Source: Amycolatopsis balhimycina FH 1894 (GTDB lineage: Bacteria; Actinomycetota; Actinomycetes; Mycobacteriales; Pseudonocardiaceae). Taken from it: 64,000 nt of DNA. The stretch is taken from positions 1,593,975 through 1,657,974 of the forward strand of contig NZ_KB913037.1 of assembly GCF_000384295.1 (NCBI RefSeq), given 5' to 3'. Positions 51,981 to 60,648 of the stretch are shown in pieces (within the stretch, counting starts at the first letter, position 1; each line of letters starts with the position of its first letter). The notes beneath the pieces were generated by a model that saw only the letters and a list, made by a program, of their open reading frames with translations, ran no database searches and was not told the origin of the DNA. The position numbers and the translations under genes were made by a program.

Positions 51981-52610
51981 TCAGCCGGCAAGTTCGGTGA
52001 CGCCGAGGGCGAAGTCCCAGTTCCCCACGCCGTGGCGGGCCAGGCCCATCGTGACCACGCCCGCACCTTCCAGCCAGTACGCCATCTTCAGGTCGCCGAC
52101 GTCCAGCGGGCGCAGTCCGAGGCTCTTGATGAACGCCTCCACGCCCGCCTTGGCCTGCGCGTCGTCGCCGGCGATGAAGACGGCGGGGCGGCCCTTCTCC
52201 AGGACGTGCCGGAAGATCGTGTTGAACGCCTTCACCACGCTGGCATCGGCCGGGGCCGCCTTCGCGGCTTCCTGGGCGATCGAGGTGCCCTCGCCGTGGG
52301 CCAGCCCGTCGGCCGCGGAATTGAACGGGTTGCTGATTTCGACGATGACCTTGCCCGCGAGGGCGTCTCCGTAGTGGGCGACGACCGGAACGACGCCGTC
52401 GGCCAGCAGGGCCACGATGACGATGTCCCCGGCCGGGACGGCGCCCCACTCGCCCGTCGTGGCGCTGCCGCCGAGCGCCTTGGCCAGGTCGGCGGCTTTG
52501 GACCGGTCGCGGCCCATGATCTCGACGGTGTTGCCGCCCGCCACCGCCCGCGCGCCGATGGTGCGGGCCATGTTCCCGGTGCCGATGATGCTGATGCTGA
52601 TGCTGCTCAT
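51981..52610 (-). CDS. F420-dependent NADP oxidoreductase family protein
   Basis: This 209-residue Rossmann protein has SIIGTGNMARTIGARA (7-22), the GRDRSKA loop after strand 2, VEISNPFN and VVKAFNTIFRHVL. These are typical of F420H2:NADP+ oxidoreductases and their short relatives (NAD-binding domain 2). It probably exchanges hydride between NADPH and F420, or is a related dinucleotide reductase. It lies in the middle of an SDR-reductase-LLM operon divergent from a TetR gene. Confidence 0.85.
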   Translation of the reverse strand: MSSISISIIGTGNMARTIGARAVAGGNTVEIMGRDRSKAADLAKALGGSATTGEWGAVPAGDIVIVALLADGVVPVVAHYGDALAGKVIVEISNPFNSAADGLAHGEGTSIAQEAAKAAPADASVVKAFNTIFRHVLEKGRPAVFIAGDDAQAKAGVEAFIKSLGLRPLDVGDLKMAYWLEGAGVVTMGLARHGVGNWDFALGVTELAG

Positions 52611-52653
52611 GAGGTGTCCCGTCTTGATTGACGATCGAAAAGGTCGACTGCCC

Positions 52654-53388
52654 TCAGATCGCCGCGACGCCGCCGTCGACGGCCAGTTCCATCCCGTTCA
52701 CGTAGCTCGAGTCGTCCGAGGCGAGGAACAGCGCGACCGTCGCGATCTCGTCGGGGTGGCCCATCTTTCCCCGCGGGATCAGCGACTCGAACTGCCGCTT
52801 CGTCTCCTCGTCGAACAGCTCCTCCTGCTTCGGCGTGGCGACCTGGCCGGGGGTCAGCACGTTCACCCGGATCCGCCGGTCCTTCAGCTCGGACAGCCAC
52901 ACGCGGGCGTAGGCCTGCTGCACGGCCTTGCTCGCCGCGTACACACTCCACTCGGGATAGCCCTTGAGCGAAGCGTTCGACCCGGTCATGAAGATCGAGC
53001 CGCCGTCGTTGAACAGCGGCAGCGCCTTCTGCACCGTGAAGAGCGTGCCGCGCGCGTTGAGCCCGAAGGTGGCATCGAAGTGCTCCTCGGTGATCTCGCC
53101 GAGCTTGCGCTGCTCGCCCGTGCCGGCGCTGGCCCACAACACGTCGATCGCGCCTTTTTCCTGCTTGACCGTGTCGAACAAGCGGTCCAGGTCGTCCAGG
53201 TCGGCCGCGTCGCCCTGCACGCCGGTCACGTTCCGGCCGATCAGCTCGACGGCGTCGTCCAGCGCCTCCTTCCGCCGGCCCGAGAGGAAAACATGCGCTC
53301 CTTCGTCGACGAACAGCTTGGCGCCGGCCAGCGCCAAGCCACTCGTTCCGCCCGTGATCACCGCGACCTTGCCGTCGAGCTTTCCCAC
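52654..53388 (-). CDS. Short-chain dehydrogenase/reductase
   Basis: I prefer GTG 53388 (MGKLDGKVAVITGG), since GGGAG lies 5 bases upstream; a second GTG two codons earlier overlaps that site. The ~244-residue classical SDR has GGTSGLALAG in the cofactor loop, a catalytic Ser (MTGSNASLKG) and YAASK. It ends ELAVDGGVAAI. It is the first gene of the TetR-controlled operon. Confidence 0.88.
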   Translation of the reverse strand: MGKLDGKVAVITGGTSGLALAGAKLFVDEGAHVFLSGRRKEALDDAVELIGRNVTGVQGDAADLDDLDRLFDTVKQEKGAIDVLWASAGTGEQRKLGEITEEHFDATFGLNARGTLFTVQKALPLFNDGGSIFMTGSNASLKGYPEWSVYAASKAVQQAYARVWLSELKDRRIRVNVLTPGQVATPKQEELFDEETKRQFESLIPRGKMGHPDEIATVALFLASDDSSYVNGMELAVDGGVAAI

Positions 53389-53408
53389 GATCACTCCCTT
53401 GCCTCAGT

Positions 53409-53474
53409 TATGTACACCGATCTGTGTTCTTAACGTAGCGGGCAATCACCTGAGACGCAAGCTATGTACACCGA
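53409..53474. promoter_or_regulatory. Direct pair of TetR operator-like sites
   Basis: TATGTACACCGA occurs twice, at 53409-53420 and 53463-53474, in the same orientation. One copy is near each divergent gene. The second continues to GCGGTACC, giving a bulged inverted repeat (GTACACCG / CGGTAC). The spacing suits one operator per promoter. Confidence 0.6.
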
Positions 53475-53503
53475 GCGGTACCTAACTCGGCTAGACTGGG
53501 GGC

Positions 53504-54127
53504 ATGACGGAGTTGGAGAAGGGCCCTCAAGGCCGGCGCCGCGGCCGGGGCGCACGCGAGCGCATCCTCAGCGCGTCACAGCAGCTGTTCCGCGAGCAAG
53601 GCATCAACCAGACCGGCATGGACCAGCTCTGCGCGGTCGCCCAGGTGTCGAAGCGCACGGCCTACCAGCACTTCTCCGGCAAGGACGAACTCGTGGCCGA
53701 ATACCTGCGCCGGTTCGATCCCGACGTCATGCCCGGAGTGTTCGACCGGACCGACCTCACGCCCCGCGAACGGCTTCTCGCTGTGTTCGAGGCGCCCGTG
53801 AACGCAACAGAGGACGACATCACGCCCCTGTGCCCCTTCATCGGGGCGGCCGTCGAAATCCACGACCCCGGCCACCCCGCACGCCAACGCGCTCACGACT
53901 ACAAGAAAGCCGTTGCCGCACGGCTGGCCGAGACTGCCCGCGAAGCCGGCGCCACCAACCCCGACGAACTCGGCGAACAACTGGCGCTGCTGCTCGACGG
54001 CGCCTCGGCCCGCAACCGGGCCCTCAACGCCGAAACCTTCCCCACCGCCGCCGCCATCGCCGCCGTCCTCATCGACAACGCCATCCCGACAGCAGCTGGC
54101 ACGGTCGCCGCGCGGTCGAACACATAA
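53504..54127 (+). CDS. TetR-family transcriptional regulator
   Basis: The 207-residue product has a TetR helix-turn-helix (about 17-65; GMDQLCAVAQVSKRTAYQHFSGKDELVAEYL) and a helical ligand domain with PLCPFIGAAVEI. TAGACT at 53492-53497 lies only 7 bases before the ATG, so the message may be leaderless. It is divergent from the SDR/F420 operon and likely represses both directions through the repeated TATGTACACCGA sites. It converges on the KAP-type gene with 3 bases between stops. Confidence 0.88.
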   Translation: MTELEKGPQGRRRGRGARERILSASQQLFREQGINQTGMDQLCAVAQVSKRTAYQHFSGKDELVAEYLRRFDPDVMPGVFDRTDLTPRERLLAVFEAPVNATEDDITPLCPFIGAAVEIHDPGHPARQRAHDYKKAVAARLAETAREAGATNPDELGEQLALLLDGASARNRALNAETFPTAAAIAAVLIDNAIPTAAGTVAARSNT

Positions 54128-54130
54128 CAC

Positions 54131-56713
54131 TCACGAGTCCATCGTCCAGGCCGTGCGGAAGAGCCGGGTGTGCGCGATCGAAATCCCGGGACTCAGCGCG
54201 AGTGACCGCCGCGCCGTGGCCAGCGTCGACAGGCATTTCGCGCCGCTGCCGGGTTTCTCGGCCTCGCGGATGCGCTCGCCGACCTCGGCCGGGTCGAAGA
54301 ACTCCAGCACCGTGGCGGCGAAGAGCAGGAACGCCGCCAGTTCGCTCCCGAGGCGCGCCGCCGCCGGGATCAGCTCTCCCGGCGCCGCGGTGGGGGCCCA
54401 CGAGGTCAGCTCGTCGTGCCACTTCAGCAGCGACGGCGCCGTGGCCTCGGCGGGCGTGAGGTCCGCGACCTTGGTGAGCAGGTCGATGTTCAAGGCGTCG
54501 AACGGGTCCCGCATCAGCTCGTGCCGGATCGCGTCGGCCCGCGCTTCCGCCTCACGGCGGCACATGGCGAGCGCGGCCGTGCCGAGCTCGATTTCGTCAC
54601 CGGTGCCGCGGTGGGACACGAGTTCCCGCGCGCTGCGCCGCAGATCCCGGGCGAGCCCGCCGGAAAGGACGTAACACAGACCGACGAATGGCTTCGTCCA
54701 GCCGAGCAGGAGCCCGTAGACGATCTTCCGCGAACACCGCATGTCCAGCAGGCGCACGGAAAGCACGTCGTCGAACGCGCTGTCGAAAACGTCCCGGAAC
54801 GGCGCGCCGCGGCGCTCGAAGCCGGCGGCGGCGTCCTCGGACACCGAGACCAGGAAGAAGCACCCGGTGACGCCGAAGACGCTTTTGATGTCGTTGAGGA
54901 AGTTCTCGACGTCCTGGTACGAGCGGAGCTTGTCCAGCTCGTCCACGCCGATCACGACGACGTGCTGCTGCGCCACCGCGGCCAGGAACGCGCGCAGGTC
55001 CCCGACCAGCTCGGGATAGGTTTTCGCGATCTCCTGGCGGGTCTCACCGCGCTTGCCGCCGACGTCGAACCCGATCGCGCCGCCGGCCTTCACCGCCACC
55101 GACCGCTCGTGCGCGAAGCTCTGCTGGTACCGGATTCCGCGCAGCCGCTCGACCGCCAGCTCACGCAGCTGCAGCTCTTCGGAGAACGGTAGCTCGTCGG
55201 GAAAGTCCATCCTGGACAGCAGGTCGCGAGCTCCGTCGGCCAGCACGAACGCCGGGATGCCGATCAGCGCACCTGCCACTGCCCCCACCAGCTGCCAGGT
55301 GGGGCTCTGCCAGCCGTTCCCGGCGGTGACCATGATCAGCCCGTCGACCACCAGCGCGGTGACGACCACTGCCGGCCACACCCGGTCTTTGCGCCGTGCC
55401 CGAAAGGTGCCACGCGCGAAGTTCACTTTCACGTTCCGGACGAACTGCATGGTCGTGGTGAACATGGCCACGACGAGCAACAACGTACCGGCGTCGGCGA
55501 ACGGATGCGCGACCCACAGCGGCCCGTGGAGACCCACCAGGACCAGCAGTCCGGCGGTGACGGCCAGCGCGCCGCCCCCCAGCACCATCAGCCACGCGTG
55601 GGCCCAGCGCAGCGACATCCCCGCGAACCGGGGTTCGGGTTCGGGCTCGCTTTCCGGCCGGGCGATCGTGTCGCCGCCGATCACCCGCTTGCACAGCTCG
55701 GCGTAGAGGTGCAGGACGAAGTCACGGGGCTGGTAGGCGACCGGCGCCGAAACGACCACGCCGAGCCGCGGGCGATTCCCGGTCGACCGCTCGTGCTCCT
55801 CGTCGTCGGGCAGGCCGCGCACCCCGCGTGTGGTGGCGAAGAACCGCACGAGTGTCGACTTGCCGACGCCGCGCGGCCCGGCGATCCCGAAGCTGCCGTC
55901 GCTACGCTCGCGGATCATGCGTTCCAGCCGCTCGTAGGCATCGGTGAGCACGATCCGCTCGGTGGTGACGCTCTGCCGCAGCCCGTCGAAGGACTTGACG
56001 CGCATCCGCGGCGCCGTTTCCTCGGTCACGGCGGTGTTCAGGGCTGTCAACGCGCAGCTGAACACCGCCGCTTCCAGCGCCTGGACAGTATCCTTGCGCT
56101 GGACTTCCCAGTCGGTTTCCAATGCGCGAAACTCGAGCGCCTCCCGTGCCCGGGGGCGGGCGGCCGCCAACAGGTCCGCCTCCCGCAACACCATTTCCGC
56201 GAGCAGATATTCACAGTCGTACAGCTCAGCTCTCAGCGCCTCGGCCGGGTCGTAAGGGAAGTCCCCAGAGCGCGGCACGACCACGTTCGTCCGGCGTTCC
56301 ATCCGCAGCCGGATCTGCCTCAGCTCGTGAATGCGCTCAGCTGACGGCTCCACCAGGCTGAAGTCGTCGACCACACTCCGCAACGCCATGACGCCTTCGA
56401 CGAGCCCGGTCAGCTCCTCGGCGCCGACCGGCCCCGCTGCCTCCACGAGCAACTCGTGCAGGCGGTTCCCCACCATCTCGGTACGGTCGAACTGCTCGCG
56501 CACGGACGAGAAGAGCATCTCGCGGTTCGCCACGATGACCGCGTGGAGGTCCGGTGGATCTTGGAGGGTCTCCAGTTCCTCCCGGATCTCCCTCCGCGAC
56601 CGCACGGCGGCGATCGCTTCGACGAACAGGTCGTCGAGATCCTGCGAAAACGGGCCCTTGGTCGGCCTCGGCATCGGATCCAGCTGTCCGGACATCACAC
56701 CAGGGAGTCGCAC
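54131..56713 (-). CDS. KAP-type P-loop NTPase with membrane helices inside the NTPase domain
   Basis: The product is up to 860 residues. The GTG start at 56713 or an ATG six codons later are both possible; neither has a good ribosome-binding site. After a ~260-residue helical N-terminus comes Walker A GPRGVGKSTLVRFF (279-292). About four hydrophobic helices (371-396, 409-425, 445-464, 473-493) follow, and only then Walker B VVVIGVDELDKL (585-596). Membrane helices inserted between Walker A and B are the hallmark of KAP NTPases (Kidins220/PifA family), some of which exclude phages. A sensor region and helical C-terminus follow. The gene stands alone. Confidence 0.8.
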   Translation of the reverse strand: MRLPGVMSGQLDPMPRPTKGPFSQDLDDLFVEAIAAVRSRREIREELETLQDPPDLHAVIVANREMLFSSVREQFDRTEMVGNRLHELLVEAAGPVGAEELTGLVEGVMALRSVVDDFSLVEPSAERIHELRQIRLRMERRTNVVVPRSGDFPYDPAEALRAELYDCEYLLAEMVLREADLLAAARPRAREALEFRALETDWEVQRKDTVQALEAAVFSCALTALNTAVTEETAPRMRVKSFDGLRQSVTTERIVLTDAYERLERMIRERSDGSFGIAGPRGVGKSTLVRFFATTRGVRGLPDDEEHERSTGNRPRLGVVVSAPVAYQPRDFVLHLYAELCKRVIGGDTIARPESEPEPEPRFAGMSLRWAHAWLMVLGGGALAVTAGLLVLVGLHGPLWVAHPFADAGTLLLVVAMFTTTMQFVRNVKVNFARGTFRARRKDRVWPAVVVTALVVDGLIMVTAGNGWQSPTWQLVGAVAGALIGIPAFVLADGARDLLSRMDFPDELPFSEELQLRELAVERLRGIRYQQSFAHERSVAVKAGGAIGFDVGGKRGETRQEIAKTYPELVGDLRAFLAAVAQQHVVVIGVDELDKLRSYQDVENFLNDIKSVFGVTGCFFLVSVSEDAAAGFERRGAPFRDVFDSAFDDVLSVRLLDMRCSRKIVYGLLLGWTKPFVGLCYVLSGGLARDLRRSARELVSHRGTGDEIELGTAALAMCRREAEARADAIRHELMRDPFDALNIDLLTKVADLTPAEATAPSLLKWHDELTSWAPTAAPGELIPAAARLGSELAAFLLFAATVLEFFDPAEVGERIREAEKPGSGAKCLSTLATARRSLALSPGISIAHTRLFRTAWTMDS

Positions 56714-56840
56714 CGGCCGGACCAGGCGCTACAGGGCCGTTAGCGGACCTTCCGCACTCTTGTTCATCTTCAGTTCATCTGCTTGTCGTCTCATGGGGTA
56801 CGTCACCGGAAGGACGACCGAAGCCGAGAAAGGTCCCGAG

Positions 56841-57077
56841 ATGAGCACTCCGACGTTGGACACGATGGCTTCCGAGCAGCTGGACCTCCACTTCGCCCAG
56901 CTCGAAGACCGGCTGGACCAGGACTACTCGGAGGTCACCCGAGCCCGGCTCCACGACTTGGTCGGCCACGAGCGCGCCCGGTTCGCCGGCGCTCGCATCC
57001 ACGCCTTCGTCCCGATCCTGGTCGAACGGGCCGTCCGGGTGGCGTTGACCGCTCCGGGCCGGCACCGGAAAGACTGA
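56841..57077 (+). CDS. Small three-helix-bundle dimerisation-domain protein
   Basis: The ATG at 56841 follows AAAGGTCCCG. The 78-residue product is helical, with LEDRLDQDYSEVTRARLHDLV and a conserved-looking ARFAGARIHAFVPILVERAVR. This pattern matches a common actinobacterial small domain annotated as a three-helix-bundle dimerisation domain. Its role is unknown. It is the only plus-strand gene between the KAP and folP-like genes. Confidence 0.72.
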   Translation: MSTPTLDTMASEQLDLHFAQLEDRLDQDYSEVTRARLHDLVGHERARFAGARIHAFVPILVERAVRVALTAPGRHRKD

Positions 57078-57083
57078 TCTGCC

Positions 57084-58004
57084 TCAGCCGGCGTGGTCCG
57101 TGGCCGGGGGCTCGTGGCGCAGCGATTCCGCGAGCGCGAGGGCGGGGTCCACGGCGAGCTCGCCGAGCAGCGCCGCGCGCACGGTCAGGTACTCGCGCAC
57201 GGCGCCGACGTCGTGCACGCGCAGGATGTGCCCGCCGGCATCCGTGCAGTAGCCGACGGCGGCCAGCGTTCCCGCCAGCCGGCGGCTCGGGCACCGGTCG
57301 ATGAGGGCGCCGATGAAGTCCTTGCGCGACACCGCTATCAGCAGCGGCCGGCCCAGCGCGTGCAGATCGTTCAGGTGCCGGAGGACGTCGATGGTCTGGC
57401 CAGGGGTCTTGGCGAAATCCGGCCCGGGGTCGAGGATCAGGGCTTCCTCGGGTACGCCACGAGCCGTCGCCACCGCCATGCGCTCGGCGAGGAAGGCGAG
57501 GACGTCCTGGGTGACGTCCGAGTAGCGGCTCGCGTCCTGCAGCCGTTGTTTGGGGGCGGCCCGGGTGTGCATCAGGACGAGGGCTGCGCCCGTCCTCGCG
57601 CACACGTCGGCCAGCCTCGGATCACGCAGCCCGCTGACGTCGTTGACCAGGACCGCGCCGGCCGCGATGGCGGCTTCGGCGACCTCGGGCTTGTAGGTGT
57701 CCACGGAGACCAGGGCGCCCAGCTCGCGGGTGATCCGTTCGATCACCGGCACCACCCGGTCGATCTCCTCCTGCACGGCGACCGCCGGCACGTTGGTGAT
57801 CGCGGACTCGCCGCCGACGTCGATGAGGTCCGCGCCTTCTTCGAGCAGCTGGGCCGCGTGGGCGAGCTGGGCGTCGGCGGTGCCGACCAGCGCGCCGTCG
57901 GAGAACGACTCGGGCGAGGCGTTGACGACGCCCATCAGCCACGGCCGGCCGCCCAGCTCGAGCGTGCGGCCGGCCGCCGGGACCGTGAAACGGCGGATCA
58001 TCAT
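57084..58004 (-). CDS. Dihydropteroate synthase homologue with altered loops
   Basis: The 306-residue TIM barrel keeps the DHPS frame: GVVNASPESFSDG (25-37), SVDTYKPEVA (100-109), VNDVSG (120-125), DPGPDFAKT and SRKDFIGAL. However, the first signature is usually N-V-T-P-D-S-F-S-D, and the p-aminobenzoate loop usually reads GGESTRPG. Here they are NASPESFSD and GGESAITN, so the conserved Thr-Arg-Pro is gone. Folate synthesis by this copy is doubtful; FolP2-type relatives in actinobacteria lack DHPS activity. It is coupled by ATGA to the upstream SDR gene. Confidence 0.82.
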   Translation of the reverse strand: MMIRRFTVPAAGRTLELGGRPWLMGVVNASPESFSDGALVGTADAQLAHAAQLLEEGADLIDVGGESAITNVPAVAVQEEIDRVVPVIERITRELGALVSVDTYKPEVAEAAIAAGAVLVNDVSGLRDPRLADVCARTGAALVLMHTRAAPKQRLQDASRYSDVTQDVLAFLAERMAVATARGVPEEALILDPGPDFAKTPGQTIDVLRHLNDLHALGRPLLIAVSRKDFIGALIDRCPSRRLAGTLAAVGYCTDAGGHILRVHDVGAVREYLTVRAALLGELAVDPALALAESLRHEPPATDHAG

Positions 58005-58861
58005 CCGGCCCCGGACGCTTCGAACGACGTCGAGACGCTCACGTGTTCCCAGGTGTCGAGTTCGCGGGCGATCTCGGCGAGCTTGCCGCGGACCGCCTGG
58101 TGGGCGTCGGCGCCCAGCGGCAGCCGCAGCGGCGGGTCGGCCGTCTCGACGGCGGTGATGATGGCGGCGGCACCCCGCGCCGGGTCTCCCGGCTGCAGGC
58201 CGTCGAACCGCCGCATCGTGCCGGCGAGCTCGTCGACCGACGCGTACTCGGCCAGCCGCCGCTCGGCCCGGCGCAGGCCCTTCCCCATCCAGTTGGTGCG
58301 GAATCCGCCGGGTTCGACGACGGTGACGGCGATGCCGAGCGGTTTCAGCTCGGCCATCAGGGCCTCCGACAGTCCTTCCAGGGCGAACTTCGACGCGTTG
58401 TACAGCCCGAGACCGGCCTGGCCCCGGAACCCCGCGATCGAACTGATGTTGACCAGATGACCACCCCCGCGCGCACGCAGGTGGGGCAGCAGCGCCCGGA
58501 TCAGGCGAAGCGGGCCGAAGAAGTTGGTGTCCATCTGATGCCGCAGTTCGTCTTCGCCGACCTCCTCGACGGCGCCGACCAGCCCGTAGCCCGCGTTGTT
58601 GACCAGGACGTCGATGTGCCCGGCCAGCCGCACGGCCTCAGCGGCCCGGTCCGCGAGCACCTCCGGCCCGTCGGTGGTGTCGAGCTGCACGGCGAACGCC
58701 CGGCCCGGGGCGAGCGCTTCGAAGGCGGCCGACTGACGCTCGTCGCGCAGCGTCCCGACGACGACGCCCCCGCGGTCGAGGACCTGCTCGGCGAGGGCGC
58801 GGCCCAGCCCGCCCGACACGCCCGTGATCAGCCAGTGCCGCGGCTGCGCGTCCGGTGCCAT
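58001..58861 (-). CDS. Short-chain dehydrogenase/reductase
   Basis: I start at ATG 58861 because GAGAGG lies 8 bases upstream; a GTG three codons earlier has no such site. The ~286-residue SDR has TGVSGGLGRALA, the NNAGYG motif, NISSIAGFRGQ with the catalytic serine, and YNASKFALEG. It belongs to the larger classical group (YdaD/DltE-like oxidoreductases). It overlaps the DHPS-like gene by 4 bases. Confidence 0.87.
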   Translation of the reverse strand: MAPDAQPRHWLITGVSGGLGRALAEQVLDRGGVVVGTLRDERQSAAFEALAPGRAFAVQLDTTDGPEVLADRAAEAVRLAGHIDVLVNNAGYGLVGAVEEVGEDELRHQMDTNFFGPLRLIRALLPHLRARGGGHLVNISSIAGFRGQAGLGLYNASKFALEGLSEALMAELKPLGIAVTVVEPGGFRTNWMGKGLRRAERRLAEYASVDELAGTMRRFDGLQPGDPARGAAAIITAVETADPPLRLPLGADAHQAVRGKLAEIARELDTWEHVSVSTSFEASGAG

Positions 58862-58888
58862 CGTCGCCACCTCTCACCAGCATCAGAA

Positions 58889-58898
58889 TAATTATCTA
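58889..58898. promoter_or_regulatory. TAATTATCTA element, copy 1
   Basis: TAATTATCTA lies 28 bases upstream of the SDR-DHPS operon, in locally AT-rich DNA with GATA 10 bases further on. The same 10-mer on the minus strand precedes the acyl-CoA dehydrogenase operon (63074-63083). It may be a shared regulator site. Confidence 0.4.
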
Positions 58899-58993
58899 GC
58901 TGAATAGACGATAGAGACGGCCCTTCGGGCTGTCAACGAATCCGGCGGCGAGCCCGCCCGGCGCCGCGCTCGCGAACCGGTCATCCGGTACTA

Positions 58994-59014
58994 TGAGTTC
59001 ACTCAATCAACTCA
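58994..59014. promoter_or_regulatory. Candidate operator of the second GntR gene
   Basis: TGAGTT (58994-58999) and AACTCA (59009-59014) form a 6-bp inverted repeat 9 bases apart, directly before the AAGGGGG ribosome-binding region of the GntR gene. An autoregulatory site is plausible. Confidence 0.4.
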
Positions 59015-59026
59015 AGGGGGAACAGG

Positions 59027-59782
59027 ATGACCGCCGCGTCCAGAACGAGCATCGTGCGCGTGCCGAAGGCGGGCGAGATGATCGCTGCCGACCTGCGGCG
59101 CCAGATCGTCCTCGGCGAGCTGGCGAAGGACGACGTGCTGCCCTCCGAGACAGCCTTGATGGAGCGGTACGGCGTGTCCCGGCCGACTTTGCGTGAGGCG
59201 TTCCGCATCCTCGAATCGGAGCAGCTGATCAACATCCGGCGTGGCGCTCGCGGCGGGGCTCGCGTGCTGGTGCCCGACTCCCGGGTCGCCGCCCGCTATG
59301 CCGGCCTGCTCCTGCAGTACCGCAAGGCGTCCATCGCCGACGTCTACGAAGCTCGCAGCCTCCTGGAAACCGCCGCCGTGCGCACCCTCGCGGCCAAGCG
59401 CACCGCCACGGACCTGCAGGTGCTGACCGAGCTCGTCGAAAAGGGCGAGACGCTCATCGGCAACGCGGTGGGTTACGCCGAACACGACGCGGACTTCCAC
59501 GAGCTGCTGGTGAAGCTGTCCGGCAACGACACGCTCGACGTGCTCGCCGGGATGCTCTTCCACCTCATCGACGCCCACCACCGCGCCTATGCCGCCACGC
59601 AGGACGACGTTCCCGCGTTCGCCTCGGCCAAGGTCGTCCAGCGCGCCCATGTCAAGTTGCTGGACCTGATCCAGGCGCGGGACGCCGACGGGGCGACGGA
59701 GTTCTGGCGCAAGCACCTCAAGCAGGTCAGCAACTACATGACCCGCGGCGAGGTGCCGGAGCTCGTCGACATCCTGTCCTGA
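59027..59782 (+). CDS. GntR/FadR (FCD) family transcriptional regulator
   Basis: The ATG at 59027 follows AAGGGGGAACAGG. The 251-residue product has a winged helix with LPSETALMERYGVSRPTLREAFRIL (about 40-65). An FCD domain follows, with EARSLLETAAV, HDADFHELLVKLSGND and KVVQRAHVKLLDLI giving the metal-binding residues. FadR-type regulators often sense acyl-CoA or acids. It converges on the enoyl-CoA hydratase gene, whose operon it may regulate. Confidence 0.88.
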   Translation: MTAASRTSIVRVPKAGEMIAADLRRQIVLGELAKDDVLPSETALMERYGVSRPTLREAFRILESEQLINIRRGARGGARVLVPDSRVAARYAGLLLQYRKASIADVYEARSLLETAAVRTLAAKRTATDLQVLTELVEKGETLIGNAVGYAEHDADFHELLVKLSGNDTLDVLAGMLFHLIDAHHRAYAATQDDVPAFASAKVVQRAHVKLLDLIQARDADGATEFWRKHLKQVSNYMTRGEVPELVDILS

Positions 59783-59788
59783 ACCCCC

Positions 59789-60640
59789 TTACGGCCGGAA
59801 AGCCTCCTCCGGCCACCACGGCCAGCCCGGCGGCAGGCCGGTGCTGACCCGCCCGGGAAACGCCGGCGGGCGTTTGGCCAGGAACGACTCGATGCCCTCC
59901 GCCGCGTCCGGACCGCCGCCGAGCTCGCCCATCAGCCGCGAGTCGAGCCGGTGCGCGGCCATCGGATGCGCTTCGCCGAGCATCCGCCACATCAGCTGAC
60001 GGGAGAGCGCGACCGACACAGGCGCGGTGTTCGCTGCGATCTCGCGCGCGATGCCGATGGCGGCGGGCAGCAGTTCGTCCGGCTCGTGCACGGACCGGAC
60101 CAGGCCGCCCGCGAGCGCCTCGGCGGCGTCGAAGATCCGGCCGGTGGCGACCCATTCCATGGCGCGTTGCATGCCCACGGCCCGGGGCAGGAACCAGGCG
60201 GCCGCGGACTCCGGCACGATGCCGCGGCGGGCGTAGACGAACCCGAACCGGGCGGTGGTGGACGCGAGCCGGATGTCCATCGGCAGGGTCAGCCCGGCGC
60301 CCGCCCCGACCGCCGGGCCGTTGACCGCGGCGATCACCGGCTTGGTACTCGCGTAGAGCCGCAGCGCGACGAGGCCGCCGAGGTCCCGGTGCTCCGCACC
60401 CGCCTCGCGGTGGTCGAACGCGCCACTTCCGGCACCGAGGTCGGCGCCCGCGCAGAAGGCCCGACCGGCGCCGGTGACGATGATCGCCCGCACCTCGTCG
60501 TCGGCGTCGGCGGCGTCCAGGACGGCGAGCAGTTCCCGCACGAGGTCGGGGGTGATCGCGTTGAGCCTTCCGGGCCGGTCGAGGGTGACCGTCAGGACGC
60601 CGGCGTCGAGGGCGGTCAGCAGGGTTTCGTAGCCGGACAC
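59789..60640 (-). CDS. Enoyl-CoA hydratase/isomerase (crotonase family)
   Basis: I start at GTG 60640 (MSGYETLLTALD), 8 bases after the acyl-CoA dehydrogenase stop. The 283-residue crotonase has the oxyanion segments GRAFCAGADLG and AAVNGPAVGAGAGL, and a catalytic-region glutamate in GIVPESAAAWFLPRAVG. The C-terminus carries an extra tail (about 250-283). It should hydrate or isomerise an enoyl-CoA made by the dehydrogenases upstream. Confidence 0.88.
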   Translation of the reverse strand: MSGYETLLTALDAGVLTVTLDRPGRLNAITPDLVRELLAVLDAADADDEVRAIIVTGAGRAFCAGADLGAGSGAFDHREAGAEHRDLGGLVALRLYASTKPVIAAVNGPAVGAGAGLTLPMDIRLASTTARFGFVYARRGIVPESAAAWFLPRAVGMQRAMEWVATGRIFDAAEALAGGLVRSVHEPDELLPAAIGIAREIAANTAPVSVALSRQLMWRMLGEAHPMAAHRLDSRLMGELGGGPDAAEGIESFLAKRPPAFPGRVSTGLPPGWPWWPEEAFRP

Positions 60641-60648
60641 GGGCGGGC

